Assembly: GCF_003403095.1 (NCBI RefSeq)
Contig: NZ_CP031555.1
Span: 1,054,001-1,118,000, forward strand
Direction: 5' to 3'
Source: Thalassospira indica
GTDB lineage: Bacteria; Pseudomonadota; Alphaproteobacteria; Rhodospirillales; Thalassospiraceae
Length of the DNA: 64,000 bases
Part shown: positions 51,493 through 61,086 of the stretch, in pieces
How positions within the stretch are numbered: the stretch's first letter is position 1
How the letters are laid out: the number at the start of each line of letters is the position of its first letter
Made by a program: the position numbers and the translations under genes
Notes under the pieces: generated by a model
What the model was told of the DNA's origin: nothing
The model's input: the letters and a program-made list of their open reading frames with translations, nothing else
Databases searched by the model: none

Positions 51493-52506
51493 ATGAAGTC
51501 TTTCCTGCGTTCTGTTGTTTTGGTTATTGGTCTGGCTGGATTGCTTGCGGCCTGTGGCGATTTGCCGCGCCCGTTCGAGGGGGCAGGTCGGGCCGGGGAT
51601 CCGGCATTGCTTGAACTGCGTGATACCGGCACCGTGCGCGTGGAAAATACCGAAGACCTGCCCGAAGGCGCATCGGCCCATCTGGCGCGTGCGATGGCGC
51701 GTGCCCTTCGTCTGCGTGATATTCCGGCCTATAGCGAATCTGATACGGGCGGGGATTACATCCTGCGCCCGAATGTTCAGGCCAGCCTCAGTGATACCGG
51801 TGCCGATCTTGATATCACCTGGGTTCTGATGCGCCCGGACGGGCTTGCGATTGATACCACCCGGTCGACCGGCGAACTGGCCGCCGATCAGTGGTTTGCC
51901 GATCAACCCACCGGGCCCGAGGAAAGCAACCTCGCCATCCCGAAGGAGCTGGTTGATAAAGTCCGCGAACTTGAAGGCAAGGCCGAGGACCCGGTGGCGA
52001 AAACCTATGAAGGGCTGGTCGCGCAACCCGCCGATCAGATTGCCTTCATGATTACCGGCGATCGGTCTTCGTTGCGGGCAGCGCCGCTTATGAAGGTCGC
52101 CCTGATTGATTTTGCCGGTGCGCCGGGCGATGGCAATACAGCCCTTGCACGGTCGGCCGGGGCATTGTTGAAGGCGCGCGGGATCACGGTCGATAACCGC
52201 GAGATGGATGAAAACAGTGTCATCCTGTCTGCCACCATTGATGTCAGCCCGGTTACGGAAGAAACCACCACCCCGCTTGATCGTGTATCGATTGAATGGA
52301 TCATCATGGAAGTCGATGGCACGGAACTGGGCCAGATGAACCAGAACAATGTCGTGCCGCGCGGCCAGCTTGATGAAAGATGGGGGGCGGTGGCGTCCCT
52401 TGCCGCCCAGGCGGCGGTTGAAACCCTTGAAGGTGTTCTGGGACAGATCGCAACCAGCAAGAAACTTCAACTGCGTCCCGATAACAGGACAGCTTTGGCG
52501 CGCTGA
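51493..52506 (+). CDS. Lipoprotein of unknown function
   Basis: The 337-residue product has a type II signal peptide (MKSFLRSVVLVIGLAGLLAAC, lipobox LLAAC, lipidated at Cys21), and Asp as the third residue after the +1 Cys-Gly. The mature protein is acidic, has no membrane segments, and includes two similar sub-regions (ARAMARALRLRDIPAY near residue 67 and ARSAGALLKARGITVDN near 220). That suggests an internal duplication of a small alpha/beta unit. I do not recognise the family. Repeat copy 3 lies upstream, and prs downstream has its own spacer. Confidence 0.7.
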   Translation: MKSFLRSVVLVIGLAGLLAACGDLPRPFEGAGRAGDPALLELRDTGTVRVENTEDLPEGASAHLARAMARALRLRDIPAYSESDTGGDYILRPNVQASLSDTGADLDITWVLMRPDGLAIDTTRSTGELAADQWFADQPTGPEESNLAIPKELVDKVRELEGKAEDPVAKTYEGLVAQPADQIAFMITGDRSSLRAAPLMKVALIDFAGAPGDGNTALARSAGALLKARGITVDNREMDENSVILSATIDVSPVTEETTTPLDRVSIEWIIMEVDGTELGQMNQNNVVPRGQLDERWGAVASLAAQAAVETLEGVLGQIATSKKLQLRPDNRTALAR

Positions 52507-52821
52507 TTGCCGTTGTGATCGGTGATGCCAGAGGCCGATGGGGCGGACATGCATGACTGCCTTGTCGTTATTCGGCATTGGGCCCATTTACAGACTGTTA
52601 ACGGCTGGTTATAAAGCCGCCGCGATCTGCCGGCATGCAGAAGTGTCAGGATTTGGTCTTTGAGTGTCGTGAAGGCGTCGTTGATTGGTCGGGAAATTCC
52701 CAGTTTCCGGGCTGTTGGGCGGCAAGGGCAACAAAAGGCTAGGGACGGCTATCTGTTCGGGTCGGAGTCGCAAAAGATTTAGTTATTCGCTTTCCCGGCA
52801 CCCATTAACCGAGGCCCCGAT
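52507..52821 (+). other. Lipoprotein–prs intergenic region
   Basis: These 315 bp hold no gene. A GGGAAATTCCC palindrome (52691-52701) lies in the middle, about 120 bp before prs, and a leader for prs is likely. No riboswitch fold or RNA gene was recognised. Confidence 0.4.
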
Positions 52822-53754
52822 ATGAAGATCCTCGCTGGTAACAGTAACCGCCCGTTGGCTGAGGCAATTGCTGACCATCTTAATCTGCCGCTTACCCGTG
52901 CAGATGTTAAGCGTTTCTCTGATGAGGAAATCTGGTGCGAAATACAAGAAAACGTCCGCGGTGAGGACGTTTTTGTCATTCAGAGCACCTCTTATCCCGC
53001 AAACGACAACCTGATGGAACTGCTGGTGATGCTTGATGCGCTGCGCCGCGGTTCGGCACGTCGTATCACGGCTGTGATGCCGTATTTCGGCTATGCCCGT
53101 CAGGACCGTAAATCGGGCCCCCGTACCCCGATTTCGGCGAAACTGGTTGCCAACCTGATCACGGTTGCCGGTGCAGACCGCGTTCTGACCATGGATCTCC
53201 ATGCCGGTCAGATTCAGGGCTTCTTTGATATTCCGCTTGATAACCTGTTTGCATCGCCGGTTCTGACCAGCGACATCCGCAACAAGTTTGACGGCCAGAA
53301 ACTGGTCATCGTCAGCCCGGACGTTGGTGGTGTGGCCCGTGCGCGTTCGGTTGCAAAACGTCTGGATGCGGAACTGGCCATCATCGACAAACGTCGTCCG
53401 CAGGCCGGTGTTTCCGAAGTCATGAACGTTATTGGTGACGTCAAGGACGCGGCATGCATCCTGGTCGATGACATCGTTGATTCTGCGGGTACGCTTTGCA
53501 ATGCGGCCGGTGCGCTTAAAGAACGTGGTGCATCGTCGGTTGCGGCCTATGTTTCGCATGGTGTTCTGTCGGGTCCGGCGGTTGAGCGTATTGCCAACTC
53601 CCCGATGACCGAAGTTGTGACCAGTGACTCGATCAAGGCATCCGATGCGGTGCGTGATTGTGGAAAAATCAGACAGCTTCCGATTGCACCGCTGATGGCA
53701 GAAGCCATCCGCCGCATTTCGGAAGAAAAATCTGTTTCCGTTCTTTTCGATTGA
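52822..53754 (+). CDS. prs: Ribose-phosphate pyrophosphokinase
   Basis: The 310-residue enzyme makes PRPP from ribose-5-phosphate and ATP for nucleotide, histidine and tryptophan synthesis. Motifs are [20 protein letters not shown] near residue 31, [20 protein letters not shown] (split) near 92, [18 protein letters not shown] near 128 and the PRPP loop [11 protein letters not shown] near 215. It begins the conserved prs–rplY–pth–ychF run. Confidence 0.96.
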   Translation: MKILAGNSNRPLAEAIADHLNLPLTRADVKRFSDEEIWCEIQENVRGEDVFVIQSTSYPANDNLMELLVMLDALRRGSARRITAVMPYFGYARQDRKSGPRTPISAKLVANLITVAGADRVLTMDLHAGQIQGFFDIPLDNLFASPVLTSDIRNKFDGQKLVIVSPDVGGVARARSVAKRLDAELAIIDKRRPQAGVSEVMNVIGDVKDAACILVDDIVDSAGTLCNAAGALKERGASSVAAYVSHGVLSGPAVERIANSPMTEVVTSDSIKASDAVRDCGKIRQLPIAPLMAEAIRRISEEKSVSVLFD

Positions 53755-53877
53755 GGGTATAAGGCCCTCGCTGCGGTGGCACCCCTGGAGGCCACCGCAC
53801 TTGTTTTCGCAGGCTTTCAGCGGTGATTCTCACCAACCTGCGGGGACAAACTACTTTTAGTTCAAGGAGATTTTCCG

Positions 53878-54507
53878 ATGGCAAATTCTGTTATCACTGC
53901 GGAAATCCGTGAACGGGCCGGAAAGGGGGCCGCCCGTGCCGTGCGTCGTGCCGGTATGGTCCCTGGTGTTATCTATGGTGCAAAACAGGAAGCTGTTCTG
54001 TTCCAGGTTGACCCGCGTCCGCTTTGGAAACTTCTGCATGCGCCGGGCTTCTATTCCCACGTTCTGACCGTTCAGGTTGGCAAAGAGAAATACGAAGTTC
54101 TGCCGCGCGACGTTCAGTTCGACAAAGTATCTGACGAAATTCTGCACGTTGACTTCCTGCGCTTCTCCAAAGGCCAGACGATCAACGTTGAAGTTCCGGT
54201 TCGCTTCGTAAACGAAGAGAAATCCCCGGGCCTCAAAAAAGGCGGTGTTCTGAACATCGTTCGTCACGACGTCGAAGTTCTTTGCGCACCGTCTGCAATT
54301 CCGGAAGAACTGGTCTTTGACCTGACCGGTGTTGAAGTTGGTGACTCGATCCACATTTCGGCGATCAAACTGCCGAAAGGTGTCGAGCTTACGATTACCG
54401 ATCGTGACTTCACGGTCGCAACCGTTGCTGCGCCGTCTGCTCTGCGTTCGGAAGAGAACGAATCTTCTGACGAAGAAGGCGAAGAAGAAGCAGCGACCGA
54501 AGAATAA
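53878..54507 (+). CDS. rplY: 50S ribosomal protein L25/general stress protein Ctc
   Basis: The 209-residue product is the long (CTC-type) form of L25. The N-terminal 5S-rRNA-binding domain begins ITAEIRERAGKGAARAVRRAG. The C-terminal TL5-like domain (SIHISAIKLPKGVELTITDRD near 157) ends in an acidic tail rich in Glu and Ser (EENESSDEEGEEEAATEE). A TCAAGGAG site precedes the ATG. pth follows 15 bp downstream. Confidence 0.95.
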   Translation: MANSVITAEIRERAGKGAARAVRRAGMVPGVIYGAKQEAVLFQVDPRPLWKLLHAPGFYSHVLTVQVGKEKYEVLPRDVQFDKVSDEILHVDFLRFSKGQTINVEVPVRFVNEEKSPGLKKGGVLNIVRHDVEVLCAPSAIPEELVFDLTGVEVGDSIHISAIKLPKGVELTITDRDFTVATVAAPSALRSEENESSDEEGEEEAATEE

Positions 54508-54522
54508 GATCGAGGTCTTACG

Positions 54523-55326
54523 ATGTTTCTGGTGGTTGGATTGGGAAACCCGGGATCGGGATATGCCGCCAATCGTCACAACATTGGCTTCATGGCGGCG
54601 GACGAACTCGTCCGCCGCTATTCTTTTGGTCCCTGGCGTAAGAAATTCCAGGGCCAGATTTCCGAAGGTGAATTGAACGGCCAAAAGGTTCTGGTTTTGA
54701 AACCGGAAACCTTCATGAACCTTTCGGGGCAAAGCGTTGGCGAAGTGCTGCGCTTTTACAAGATTCCGGTCGAAGACGTTATTGTCCTGCATGATGAGCT
54801 GGACCTGCCACCGGGCAAGCTGCGCGTCAAACGCGGCGGCGGCCATGGTGGCCATAACGGTTTGCGATCAATTGACGCCCATTGTGGCAAGGAATATCGC
54901 CGCGTTCGTTTGGGCATTGGTCATCCGGGGGAAAAATCCCGCGTGCATGGTCATGTTCTTGGGGATTTCTCCAAGGCCGAACAGGATGGCTGGCTGATGA
55001 CGCTTCTGGATGCGGTGGCAGCGGAATTCGGGCGCCTGACCAAGGGCGATGATGGCGGCTTTATGAGCAAGGTTTCCGCCATTGTTTCACCGCCCAAGAC
55101 AAAGGCGCCGAAAAAAGACAAACCGGCCGCCGACAAGCCCGGGGGCGATAAGGGCGAAAAGGGCGAGAAAGACAAAGATGCATCAACCGAGCCGCAGGCA
55201 GGTGAAGGCATCAATGATCTTTCAGGGGCGGCAAAGGTGCGGCTTGAACGCGCCGATACCCCGGTAAGTAATGCAGCCTCGGCCATGGCCGAAGCGCTTG
55301 CCAAGGCATTTGGCAAAAAGAAATAG
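54523..55326 (+). CDS. pth: Peptidyl-tRNA hydrolase with long C-terminal tail
   Basis: The 267-residue enzyme recycles peptidyl-tRNAs. The catalytic core has [18 protein letters not shown] (His20 region), [12 protein letters not shown] near 65, [20 protein letters not shown] (about 90-110) and NGLRSID. The typical enzyme ends near residue 190. Here a further 75 residues follow, first Lys/Asp/Gly/Pro-rich low-complexity sequence ([20 protein letters not shown]) and then a short helix-like end ([19 protein letters not shown]). Such extensions occur in alphaproteobacteria; their role is unknown. Confidence 0.94.
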   Translation: MFLVVGLGNPGSGYAANRHNIGFMAADELVRRYSFGPWRKKFQGQISEGELNGQKVLVLKPETFMNLSGQSVGEVLRFYKIPVEDVIVLHDELDLPPGKLRVKRGGGHGGHNGLRSIDAHCGKEYRRVRLGIGHPGEKSRVHGHVLGDFSKAEQDGWLMTLLDAVAAEFGRLTKGDDGGFMSKVSAIVSPPKTKAPKKDKPAADKPGGDKGEKGEKDKDASTEPQAGEGINDLSGAAKVRLERADTPVSNAASAMAEALAKAFGKKK

Positions 55327-55390
55327 TCTGGTTTGCGCATGTGCAAACCGATCCTGATAAACAGAAATTCAAGTGACGGAGCCCGGAAAG

Positions 55391-56494
55391 ATGGGATTCA
55401 AATGCGGTATTGTCGGTCTGCCCAACGTTGGTAAATCGACCCTTTTTAACGCCCTGACCCAGACGGCAGCAGCCGAGGCAGCAAACTTCCCGTTCTGCAC
55501 GATTGAGCCCAATACCGGTCGTGTCAGCGTCCCGGACGAGCGCCTTGACAAGATTGCGGCGATCGCAAATTCGGCCAACATCATTCCGACCCAGTTGGAA
55601 TTTGTCGATATTGCTGGTCTGGTCCGTGGTGCATCGAAGGGCGAGGGCCTTGGCAACCAGTTCCTTGCGAACATTCGTGAAACCGATGCCATCGTTCACG
55701 TGCTGCGCTGTTTCGAAGATGACGACATCACCCATGTCGACAACTCGGTCGATCCGGTCCGTGATGCGGAAACCATCGAAACCGAGCTGATGCTGGCCGA
55801 CATGGAAAGCCTGGAAAAACGTATTCCGGGTCTTCAGAAAAAGGCGCGTTCGAACGACAAGGACGCCAAGCTGGCGATGGATCTGATCGAGCGCGCGCTT
55901 GAAGTGCTGCGTGAAGGCAAGCCGGCCCGCGTGGTAGAAATTGACGGCGAAGACGAAGCCAAGGCGTTTCGTATGCTGCAGCTTCTGACCAGCAAGCCGA
56001 TCCTTTATGTTTGCAACGTCGATGAAGACAGTGCGGCGGAAGGCAACGAACTTTCGGCCAAGGTTGCCGCCATGGCCGAGGCACAGGGTGCACGTTCGGT
56101 GGTGATTTCTGCTGCGATTGAGGCCGAAGTTGCCCTGCTTGACAGTGCTGAAGACAAGAAAGAGTTCCTTGAAGGCCTTGGTCTTTCGGAAACCGGCCTC
56201 GCGCGCATCATCCGCGAAGGCTACAAGCTGCTTAATCTTCTGACCTTCTTTACGGTCGGTCCGAAAGAGGCGCGCGCATGGACGGTGTTCAAGGGCGCGA
56301 CCGCCCCGAATGCAGCCGGTGTCATTCACACCGATTTCGAGCGCGGCTTTATTAAGGCCGAAACCATCGCCTATGACGATTTCATCGAATTTAACGGTGA
56401 GGCGGGGGCGCGCGATGCCGGCAAGCTGCGTCAGGAAGGCAAGACCTATATCGTCAAGGACGGCGATATCTTCCACTTCAAATTCAACGTCTAA
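55391..56494 (+). CDS. ychF: Redox-regulated ATPase YchF
   Basis: The 367-residue OBG/YchF-family ATPase is associated with ribosomes and stress response. The P-loop GLPNVGKSTLFNAL is at residues 9-22, G3 in FVDIAGLVRGASKGEGLGN near 68 and the altered G4 motif VCNVDED near 205. A C-terminal TGS domain contains FFTVGPKEARAWT and DFERGFIKAET. The ATG at 55391 replaces a GTG at 55373 because the family begins MGFKCGIVGLPN. A terminator follows. Confidence 0.95.
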   Translation: MGFKCGIVGLPNVGKSTLFNALTQTAAAEAANFPFCTIEPNTGRVSVPDERLDKIAAIANSANIIPTQLEFVDIAGLVRGASKGEGLGNQFLANIRETDAIVHVLRCFEDDDITHVDNSVDPVRDAETIETELMLADMESLEKRIPGLQKKARSNDKDAKLAMDLIERALEVLREGKPARVVEIDGEDEAKAFRMLQLLTSKPILYVCNVDEDSAAEGNELSAKVAAMAEAQGARSVVISAAIEAEVALLDSAEDKKEFLEGLGLSETGLARIIREGYKLLNLLTFFTVGPKEARAWTVFKGATAPNAAGVIHTDFERGFIKAETIAYDDFIEFNGEAGARDAGKLRQEGKTYIVKDGDIFHFKFNV

Positions 56495-56519
56495 GCACCC
56501 GCTTTTTCGGAATTATTCC

Positions 56520-56556
56520 AAAGGCCACCGTAAATTGCGCGGTGGCCTTTTGTTTT
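56520..56556 (+). terminator. Terminator after ychF
   Basis: AAAGGCCACCG (56520-56530) pairs with CGGTGGCCTTT (56540-56550), followed by T residues, 26 bases past the ychF stop. Confidence 0.88.
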
Positions 56557-56637
56557 GGTCGGGCTGTTTTGGTGACGCGGGGCTTGTCAAAACGGCGTGG
56601 TGCGGTCTACCTTCGCTATTGCAGCAATGAGGACCGC

Positions 56638-57375
56638 ATGAACGATCTGAGCCCGAAAAACCGCATTCTACTTGTTTTCAACTCTGCCACCGGACAACCG
56701 GGGCGGTTGGGAACGGTGATGCGCCGCTACGGGTTTGAGTTCGATATTCGCCGTCCCGGTGAAGGCGATCAGCTTCCGACTGATCTTGGCAAATATCATC
56801 TGGTTGTCGTGTTTGGCGGCCCGATGAGTGCCAATGACGATCATCTGGATAATGTGCGTGCAATCATGAACTGGCTGCCGCATGTGGTGGCCAGTGATGC
56901 GATGTATCTGGGCATTTGCCTTGGCGCGCAGATGATGGCGCGCCATCTTGGCGCGGATGTTGTGCCCCATCCCGAAGGCATGACCGAAATCGGCTATTAC
57001 CCGGTGCAGGCGACAGAAGCCGGCGAGCACCTGTTTCCTGATGAACTGATGGTTTATCACTGGCACAGTGAAGGGTTTGGCATTCCCGACGGGGCGGAAC
57101 TGGTTGCGACCGGCCCGACATTCCCCCATCAGGCCTATCACATTGACGAGCGCATCTGGGGCATTCAGTTCCACCCCGAGGTGGATGACGAAGCCCATGA
57201 ACGCTGGCTTTCGAATGCGGCCGACAAGACCGACCGTCCGAACGCCCAATGCCCCGATACCCAGCGGGCAGGGCGGGCGAAATATGATGCGGCCTTCGGG
57301 GCGTGGTTTGAGCGCTTTGCCGAGAAGGTTCTGGTCAAGAACCGCATGTCATGTGATGTCGGGCAGAGCCGTTAA
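56638..57375 (+). CDS. Class I glutamine amidotransferase-like protein
   Basis: The 245-residue product is a stand-alone GMP-synthase-like glutamine amidotransferase domain. The catalytic Cys lies in YLGICLGAQ (about residue 88) and the His-Glu pair in GIQFHPEVD (about 178). FGGPMSANDDH lies near residue 57. The family includes enzymes acting on small amines or gamma-glutamyl compounds; no synthase partner is adjacent. The ATG at 56638 has TGAGGA upstream, and the longer frame from 56542 reads through the ychF terminator, so it is unlikely. Confidence 0.85.
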   Translation: MNDLSPKNRILLVFNSATGQPGRLGTVMRRYGFEFDIRRPGEGDQLPTDLGKYHLVVVFGGPMSANDDHLDNVRAIMNWLPHVVASDAMYLGICLGAQMMARHLGADVVPHPEGMTEIGYYPVQATEAGEHLFPDELMVYHWHSEGFGIPDGAELVATGPTFPHQAYHIDERIWGIQFHPEVDDEAHERWLSNAADKTDRPNAQCPDTQRAGRAKYDAAFGAWFERFAEKVLVKNRMSCDVGQSR

Positions 57376-57384
57376 CGGCTATCC

Positions 57385-57897
57385 TCAGACGGCCAGCGTA
57401 TCTGCGCGCGTTTGCGACAGCCAGTTTTCGATGGCTTGGGTGCTAAGGGCGAGCGCATCGGCATAACCGCCATGGAAGGCATCCCACGCAGCGCGATATT
57501 CATCGCGTACCCCGACCAGAACCGGAATTTCCAGATCCAGCGCGCGTGAAATCACATCACGAAGTCCGCGGCCCTCGGCCTCGCTTCGGCCAAAGCGGGC
57601 AATGATGAGGATGTCAGAACCGGCTTCGACATCGCGGGCAAGCTGCGCGGCCAAGGTTGACAGCGCATCGCCATCAAGCTTGCAGCCCTTGGCCATTTTG
57701 CCGCGGTTTTTCGTGATCGGCATTTCATCGCCACTGCGCAGATTGCGGACATGCACCAGTGTGCCACAATCGGCATCCTTGCGGCGCTTTTGAACGTAAC
57801 CTGCAACCGACTTGCCGTTTGCCAACATGGTGTCGGCAATCCGGGCCAGAAGATCATCAATCGGGTCTTTGGGCTGAAAGGCAATACCGGCCAGCAT
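57385..57897 (-). CDS. DUF2478 family protein (putative nucleotide-binding)
   Basis: The 170-residue protein fits DUF2478. Features include LARIADTMLANGKSVAGYVQ near residue 17, CGTLVHVRNLRSGDEMPITKNRGK (about 44-66, split), LDGDALSTLAAQLARDV and LIIARFGRSEAEGRGLRDVISRAL (about 97-120). It has a truncated resemblance to NTPase-type proteins, though no clear Walker A is present. Relatives often sit near molybdenum genes; here the neighbour is an alcohol dehydrogenase 3 bp upstream in the same operon. Function unknown. Confidence 0.75.
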   Translation of the reverse strand: MLAGIAFQPKDPIDDLLARIADTMLANGKSVAGYVQKRRKDADCGTLVHVRNLRSGDEMPITKNRGKMAKGCKLDGDALSTLAAQLARDVEAGSDILIIARFGRSEAEGRGLRDVISRALDLEIPVLVGVRDEYRAAWDAFHGGYADALALSTQAIENWLSQTRADTLAV

Positions 57898-57900
57898 GGA

Positions 57901-58941
57901 TCAGAACCGATCAATCACGGTGACACCGGTCGAGGAGAAGCTGTCCATATTCATAAGTGCGGTTGCGCCTTCGGCAAGGGTGACGCGATCTGCAATCAGC
58001 TTTTGCGGGGCAAGCTTGCCAGACAGGATCATGTCGAGCATCGCGTCATAGCGAAATGCCTGCATACCGTGGCTGCCAAGAATTTCAAGTTCATGGGCAA
58101 CAACGCGATCCATCGGGACCTTGGCATGGGCATGATCACCGGTCATCAGCCCGATCTGAATATGTTTGCCGCGTTTGCGTAGGGATGCGACCGAGTTAAA
58201 GCAGGTCACGGCACTTCCAAGTGCATCAACCGACACATGCGCACCACCCCGGGTGATGTCCTTGATCGCGGCCGGAATGTCGTCAATTGCGCGTGCATTG
58301 AGTGCTGCATTGGCACCGATTTCCTTGGCGAAGTCGAGCTTGGTATCATCAATATCGACCGCGATGACATAGGCACCGGCGGCCGCGGCAATCATGATCG
58401 CCGACAGACCAACACCACCCGCACCATGGACGGCGACGATTTGACCGGCGGATACCTTGCCCTGATCAATCACGCCGCGGAAGCTGGTGGCAAAGCGACA
58501 GCCGAGGCTGGCCGCGGTTGCGAAATCCATTTCATCGGGCAGGCGGACAAGGTTGGTATCGGCGTAATCAATCGCGACATATTCGGCAAAGCTGCCCCAG
58601 CCGGTAAAGCCCGGCTGGAATTGATGATCGCAGACCTGATGATTGCCACTATGGCATTCCGGGCAATGACCGCAGCCCGACACGAACGGGACGGTGACAC
58701 GATCACCTTCCTGCCAGCGTTTGATGTCCTTGCCGACCGCAACGATGGTACCGGCAAATTCGTGGCCCGGCACATGGGGGACTTGCACATCGGAATCATG
58801 GCCCATCCAGCCATGCCAGTCACTGCGACACAGGCCGGTGGCCTCGACCTTGATGACCACACCGCCATTTTGCGGGGTCGGATCGGCGACATTCTGAACC
58901 TCGATCGGGCCCTGATAGTCGGTGAAGTAGGCTGCGCGCAT
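57901..58941 (-). CDS. Zinc-dependent alcohol dehydrogenase
   Basis: The 346-residue medium-chain dehydrogenase has catalytic zinc ligands Cys37 ([10 protein letters not shown]) and His60 (GHEFAG). The structural zinc lobe is [18 protein letters not shown] (about 90-107). The cofactor motif [10 protein letters not shown] lies near residue 174. It would oxidise an alcohol or aldehyde with NAD(P); the exact substrate is unclear. The DUF2478 gene follows 3 bp downstream, and the rhomboid gene begins the group. Confidence 0.9.
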   Translation of the reverse strand: MRAAYFTDYQGPIEVQNVADPTPQNGGVVIKVEATGLCRSDWHGWMGHDSDVQVPHVPGHEFAGTIVAVGKDIKRWQEGDRVTVPFVSGCGHCPECHSGNHQVCDHQFQPGFTGWGSFAEYVAIDYADTNLVRLPDEMDFATAASLGCRFATSFRGVIDQGKVSAGQIVAVHGAGGVGLSAIMIAAAAGAYVIAVDIDDTKLDFAKEIGANAALNARAIDDIPAAIKDITRGGAHVSVDALGSAVTCFNSVASLRKRGKHIQIGLMTGDHAHAKVPMDRVVAHELEILGSHGMQAFRYDAMLDMILSGKLAPQKLIADRVTLAEGATALMNMDSFSSTGVTVIDRF

Positions 58942-58977
58942 GACGGTATCCTCCTAGGACGATATTTTTTCTTTGGC

Positions 58978-59943
58978 CTAAGTATCGTCCTTGTTGCGGT
59001 CCGGATGCAAGCGGACAACTTTCGGGACGCCGACCGATGGTTTGGATTTTGGTTTTGGTGACGATTTCGGTTGATAGCGGCCCCATGGGGATGCATCGCG
59101 CTCCTCGCCCTCTTTTCCCCAAGGCCCACGCTGATCACGGCGCATATTGGCACGTTTGGCGGCACGCTCTGCCTCATAGGCCGCCGCCCAGGGCGGGATG
59201 TTCGATGTGCTGCCACGCGTTTTACGACCCGGGCGATAGATGCCAAAGGCCGGTGCGGGAGAACCATCATGCCACAGCGGCACATTGCGATGCTTGAACA
59301 GCGGTATCAGGGCGACCCCGGCAAGGAAACCCGCAATATGGGCAACCCATGCGATGCCGCCGCCCGCACCACTGCCGAAATTAATCACCTGAGTGATAAA
59401 CCAGAAGCCCAGCACGACCACGGCCGGGACATAGAAGATAAATACCCAGAAGAACCACACCAGCACGCGGGCCTTGGGATAGAGCAGGAAATACGCCCCC
59501 AAGACGCCTGCCAGCGCACCGGATGCGCCGATCATGGGGATTTCCGATTGGGTATCAAGCAGGCCATGGCCAAGCGCTGCAGCAATGCCACAGGCAAGAT
59601 AAAAGATCAGAAAGCGGAAATGGCCCATCGAGTCTTCGACATTGTTCCCGAAGATCCAGAGATACAGCATATTACCGCCCAGATGCATCCAGCCGCCATG
59701 CATGAACATGGCCGAAAAGATCGACAGGAACCCGAAACCGGCCGGGAAGGGTGAAAAGCCCGGTGGCAGTTCGGCATGACCAAACAGCACGGCCGGGATG
59801 GCACCATATTGCAGGTTCACAAGCGTGGCTGCGCGCGGATCAAGGGTGACGGTCCCCAGAAACACCACGACATTGATCGCAATGATCGCATAGGTGACCC
59901 ATGGCGTGATGGTGGTCGGGTTGTTGTCCTTGATCGGCAGCAT
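58978..59943 (-). CDS. Rhomboid-family intramembrane serine protease
   Basis: The 321-residue product has six membrane segments in the first 230 residues. The catalytic Ser is in MIGASGALAGVLGAYF (GxSG, about residue 139) and the His in WVAHIAGFLAGV (about residue 202), with HGGWMHLGGNMLYLWIFGN (about 80-98) in between as expected. The last 90 residues form a polar, basic tail (KPKSKPSVG). Rhomboids cut membrane proteins; the target is unknown. Confidence 0.92.
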   Translation of the reverse strand: MLPIKDNNPTTITPWVTYAIIAINVVVFLGTVTLDPRAATLVNLQYGAIPAVLFGHAELPPGFSPFPAGFGFLSIFSAMFMHGGWMHLGGNMLYLWIFGNNVEDSMGHFRFLIFYLACGIAAALGHGLLDTQSEIPMIGASGALAGVLGAYFLLYPKARVLVWFFWVFIFYVPAVVVLGFWFITQVINFGSGAGGGIAWVAHIAGFLAGVALIPLFKHRNVPLWHDGSPAPAFGIYRPGRKTRGSTSNIPPWAAAYEAERAAKRANMRRDQRGPWGKEGEERDASPWGRYQPKSSPKPKSKPSVGVPKVVRLHPDRNKDDT

Positions 59944-59997
59944 TGGCTATATCTGTTGTCTGTGTCCTAAGTGGTACGGCGGGCAACGGGCTGCCGA

Positions 59998-60921
59998 TCA
60001 GGCGACGACGGCCTGATCGCGCGGGGCAAGGCGATCACGCAGGTAGGCCGCCAGCTGGCGATATTCCAGCTTGCGGGCCGAACTGCGGCGCCAGACCATG
60101 CCGATGCGCCGGATCGGCACCGGATTTTCGAACGGAACGATTTTAAGCAGATCCGGCCGACGGGCTTCGACTTCAAGCGACATTTCCGGCAACAGTGTGG
60201 CGCCGATGCCAGCCCCGACCATCTGAACCAGGGTGGACAGACTGTTGGCCTGGAAATCAGCCGACTTGTTCCAGCCCGCCTTCTGACAGACTTCAAGCGC
60301 CTGATCGCGCAGGCAATGCCCGTCTTCAAGCAGCAGGAGCTTTTCATCCTTGATGTCGCTGATTTCGAGATGCTTTTTATGGGTCAGCGGATTGTTTGGC
60401 GCACAGGCAAAGACAAAGCGATCCTCGAACAACTCAAACTCTTCAAGCCAGTTTTCATCAATCGGAAGCGCAATCAGCGCAAGATCGAGTTTGCCAGCCA
60501 TCAGAAGTTCCACCAGCTTGGCGGTTTGGTCTTCGCGCAGAAGCGGCTGCAATTTCGGGAAGCCCGCCTTGAGTGCGGCCATCACATCGGGCAACAGATA
60601 GGGGCCGATGGTGGGGATGACACCGATATGGATCGGGCCCGAAAGCGGGTCGGAGGCGGCCTGCGCCATGGTGGTTAATTCATCAACTTCCTGAAGGATA
60701 TTTCGCGCCCGCGAGACGACCTCTTCACCGAGTGGAGTCATCAGGACCTGACGCTTGTTGCGTTCGACCAGTTGGGCACCCAGAAGGTTCTCAAGCTCGC
60801 TGATCGCAGCCGACAAACTTGGCTGCGTAATGAAGCAAGTCTCTGCAGCGCGGCCAAAATGTCCGGTTTCGGACAGCGCAACAAGGTATTTGAGCTGCTT
60901 GATGCTTGGTTGGGCAGCCAT
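59998..60921 (-). CDS. oxyR: OxyR-type hydrogen peroxide-sensing LysR regulator
   Basis: The 307-residue LysR protein has an N-terminal helix-turn-helix (GHFGRAAETCFITQPSLSAA). Cys203 and Cys212 in EDGHCLRDQALEVC match the redox pair that forms the sensing disulfide in OxyR. It is divergent from a peroxiredoxin–ahpD pair, the classical arrangement. A 37-bp OxyR-like site overlaps its own start codon and adjoins the peroxiredoxin promoter, so it probably represses itself and activates the peroxidase genes. Confidence 0.94.
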   Translation of the reverse strand: MAAQPSIKQLKYLVALSETGHFGRAAETCFITQPSLSAAISELENLLGAQLVERNKRQVLMTPLGEEVVSRARNILQEVDELTTMAQAASDPLSGPIHIGVIPTIGPYLLPDVMAALKAGFPKLQPLLREDQTAKLVELLMAGKLDLALIALPIDENWLEEFELFEDRFVFACAPNNPLTHKKHLEISDIKDEKLLLLEDGHCLRDQALEVCQKAGWNKSADFQANSLSTLVQMVGAGIGATLLPEMSLEVEARRPDLLKIVPFENPVPIRRIGMVWRRSSARKLEYRQLAAYLRDRLAPRDQAVVA

Positions 60922-60985
60922 AAATTTTTCCTATCAAGAATCCAAGTTTTATCTATTTGTCTTAGGTAATGCATTTCTCTACAAA
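60920..60985 (+). promoter_or_regulatory. OxyR-type site with adjoining peroxiredoxin promoter
   Basis: On the minus strand 60956-60920 reads ATAG-N7-TTGG-N7-ATAG-N7-TTAT, matching the OxyR tetrad layout (ATAG-N7-CTAT repeated) in spacing and in three of the four tetrads. Directly next to it, on the plus strand, is a -35 TTGTCT (60957-60962), a 17-bp spacer and a -10 TACAAA (60980-60985), about 100 bp before the peroxiredoxin start. This is the standard class I activation layout. Confidence 0.65.
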
Positions 60986-61086
60986 TCGCTAGCAAGCAGT
61001 GCATTTTTTGCAACTGCACACAAAAGTTTTTGCGGCCTGTCGGGGGCCGCTTGTTGTTTTTACAAACTGGGTTAGGAGTAACCATA

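Noticed and set aside
51235..52587. 450-codon minus-strand frame
   Set aside because: It lies opposite the lipoprotein gene and runs into repeat copy 3. It has no ribosome site or recognisable domain and is a shadow frame of GC-rich coding DNA.
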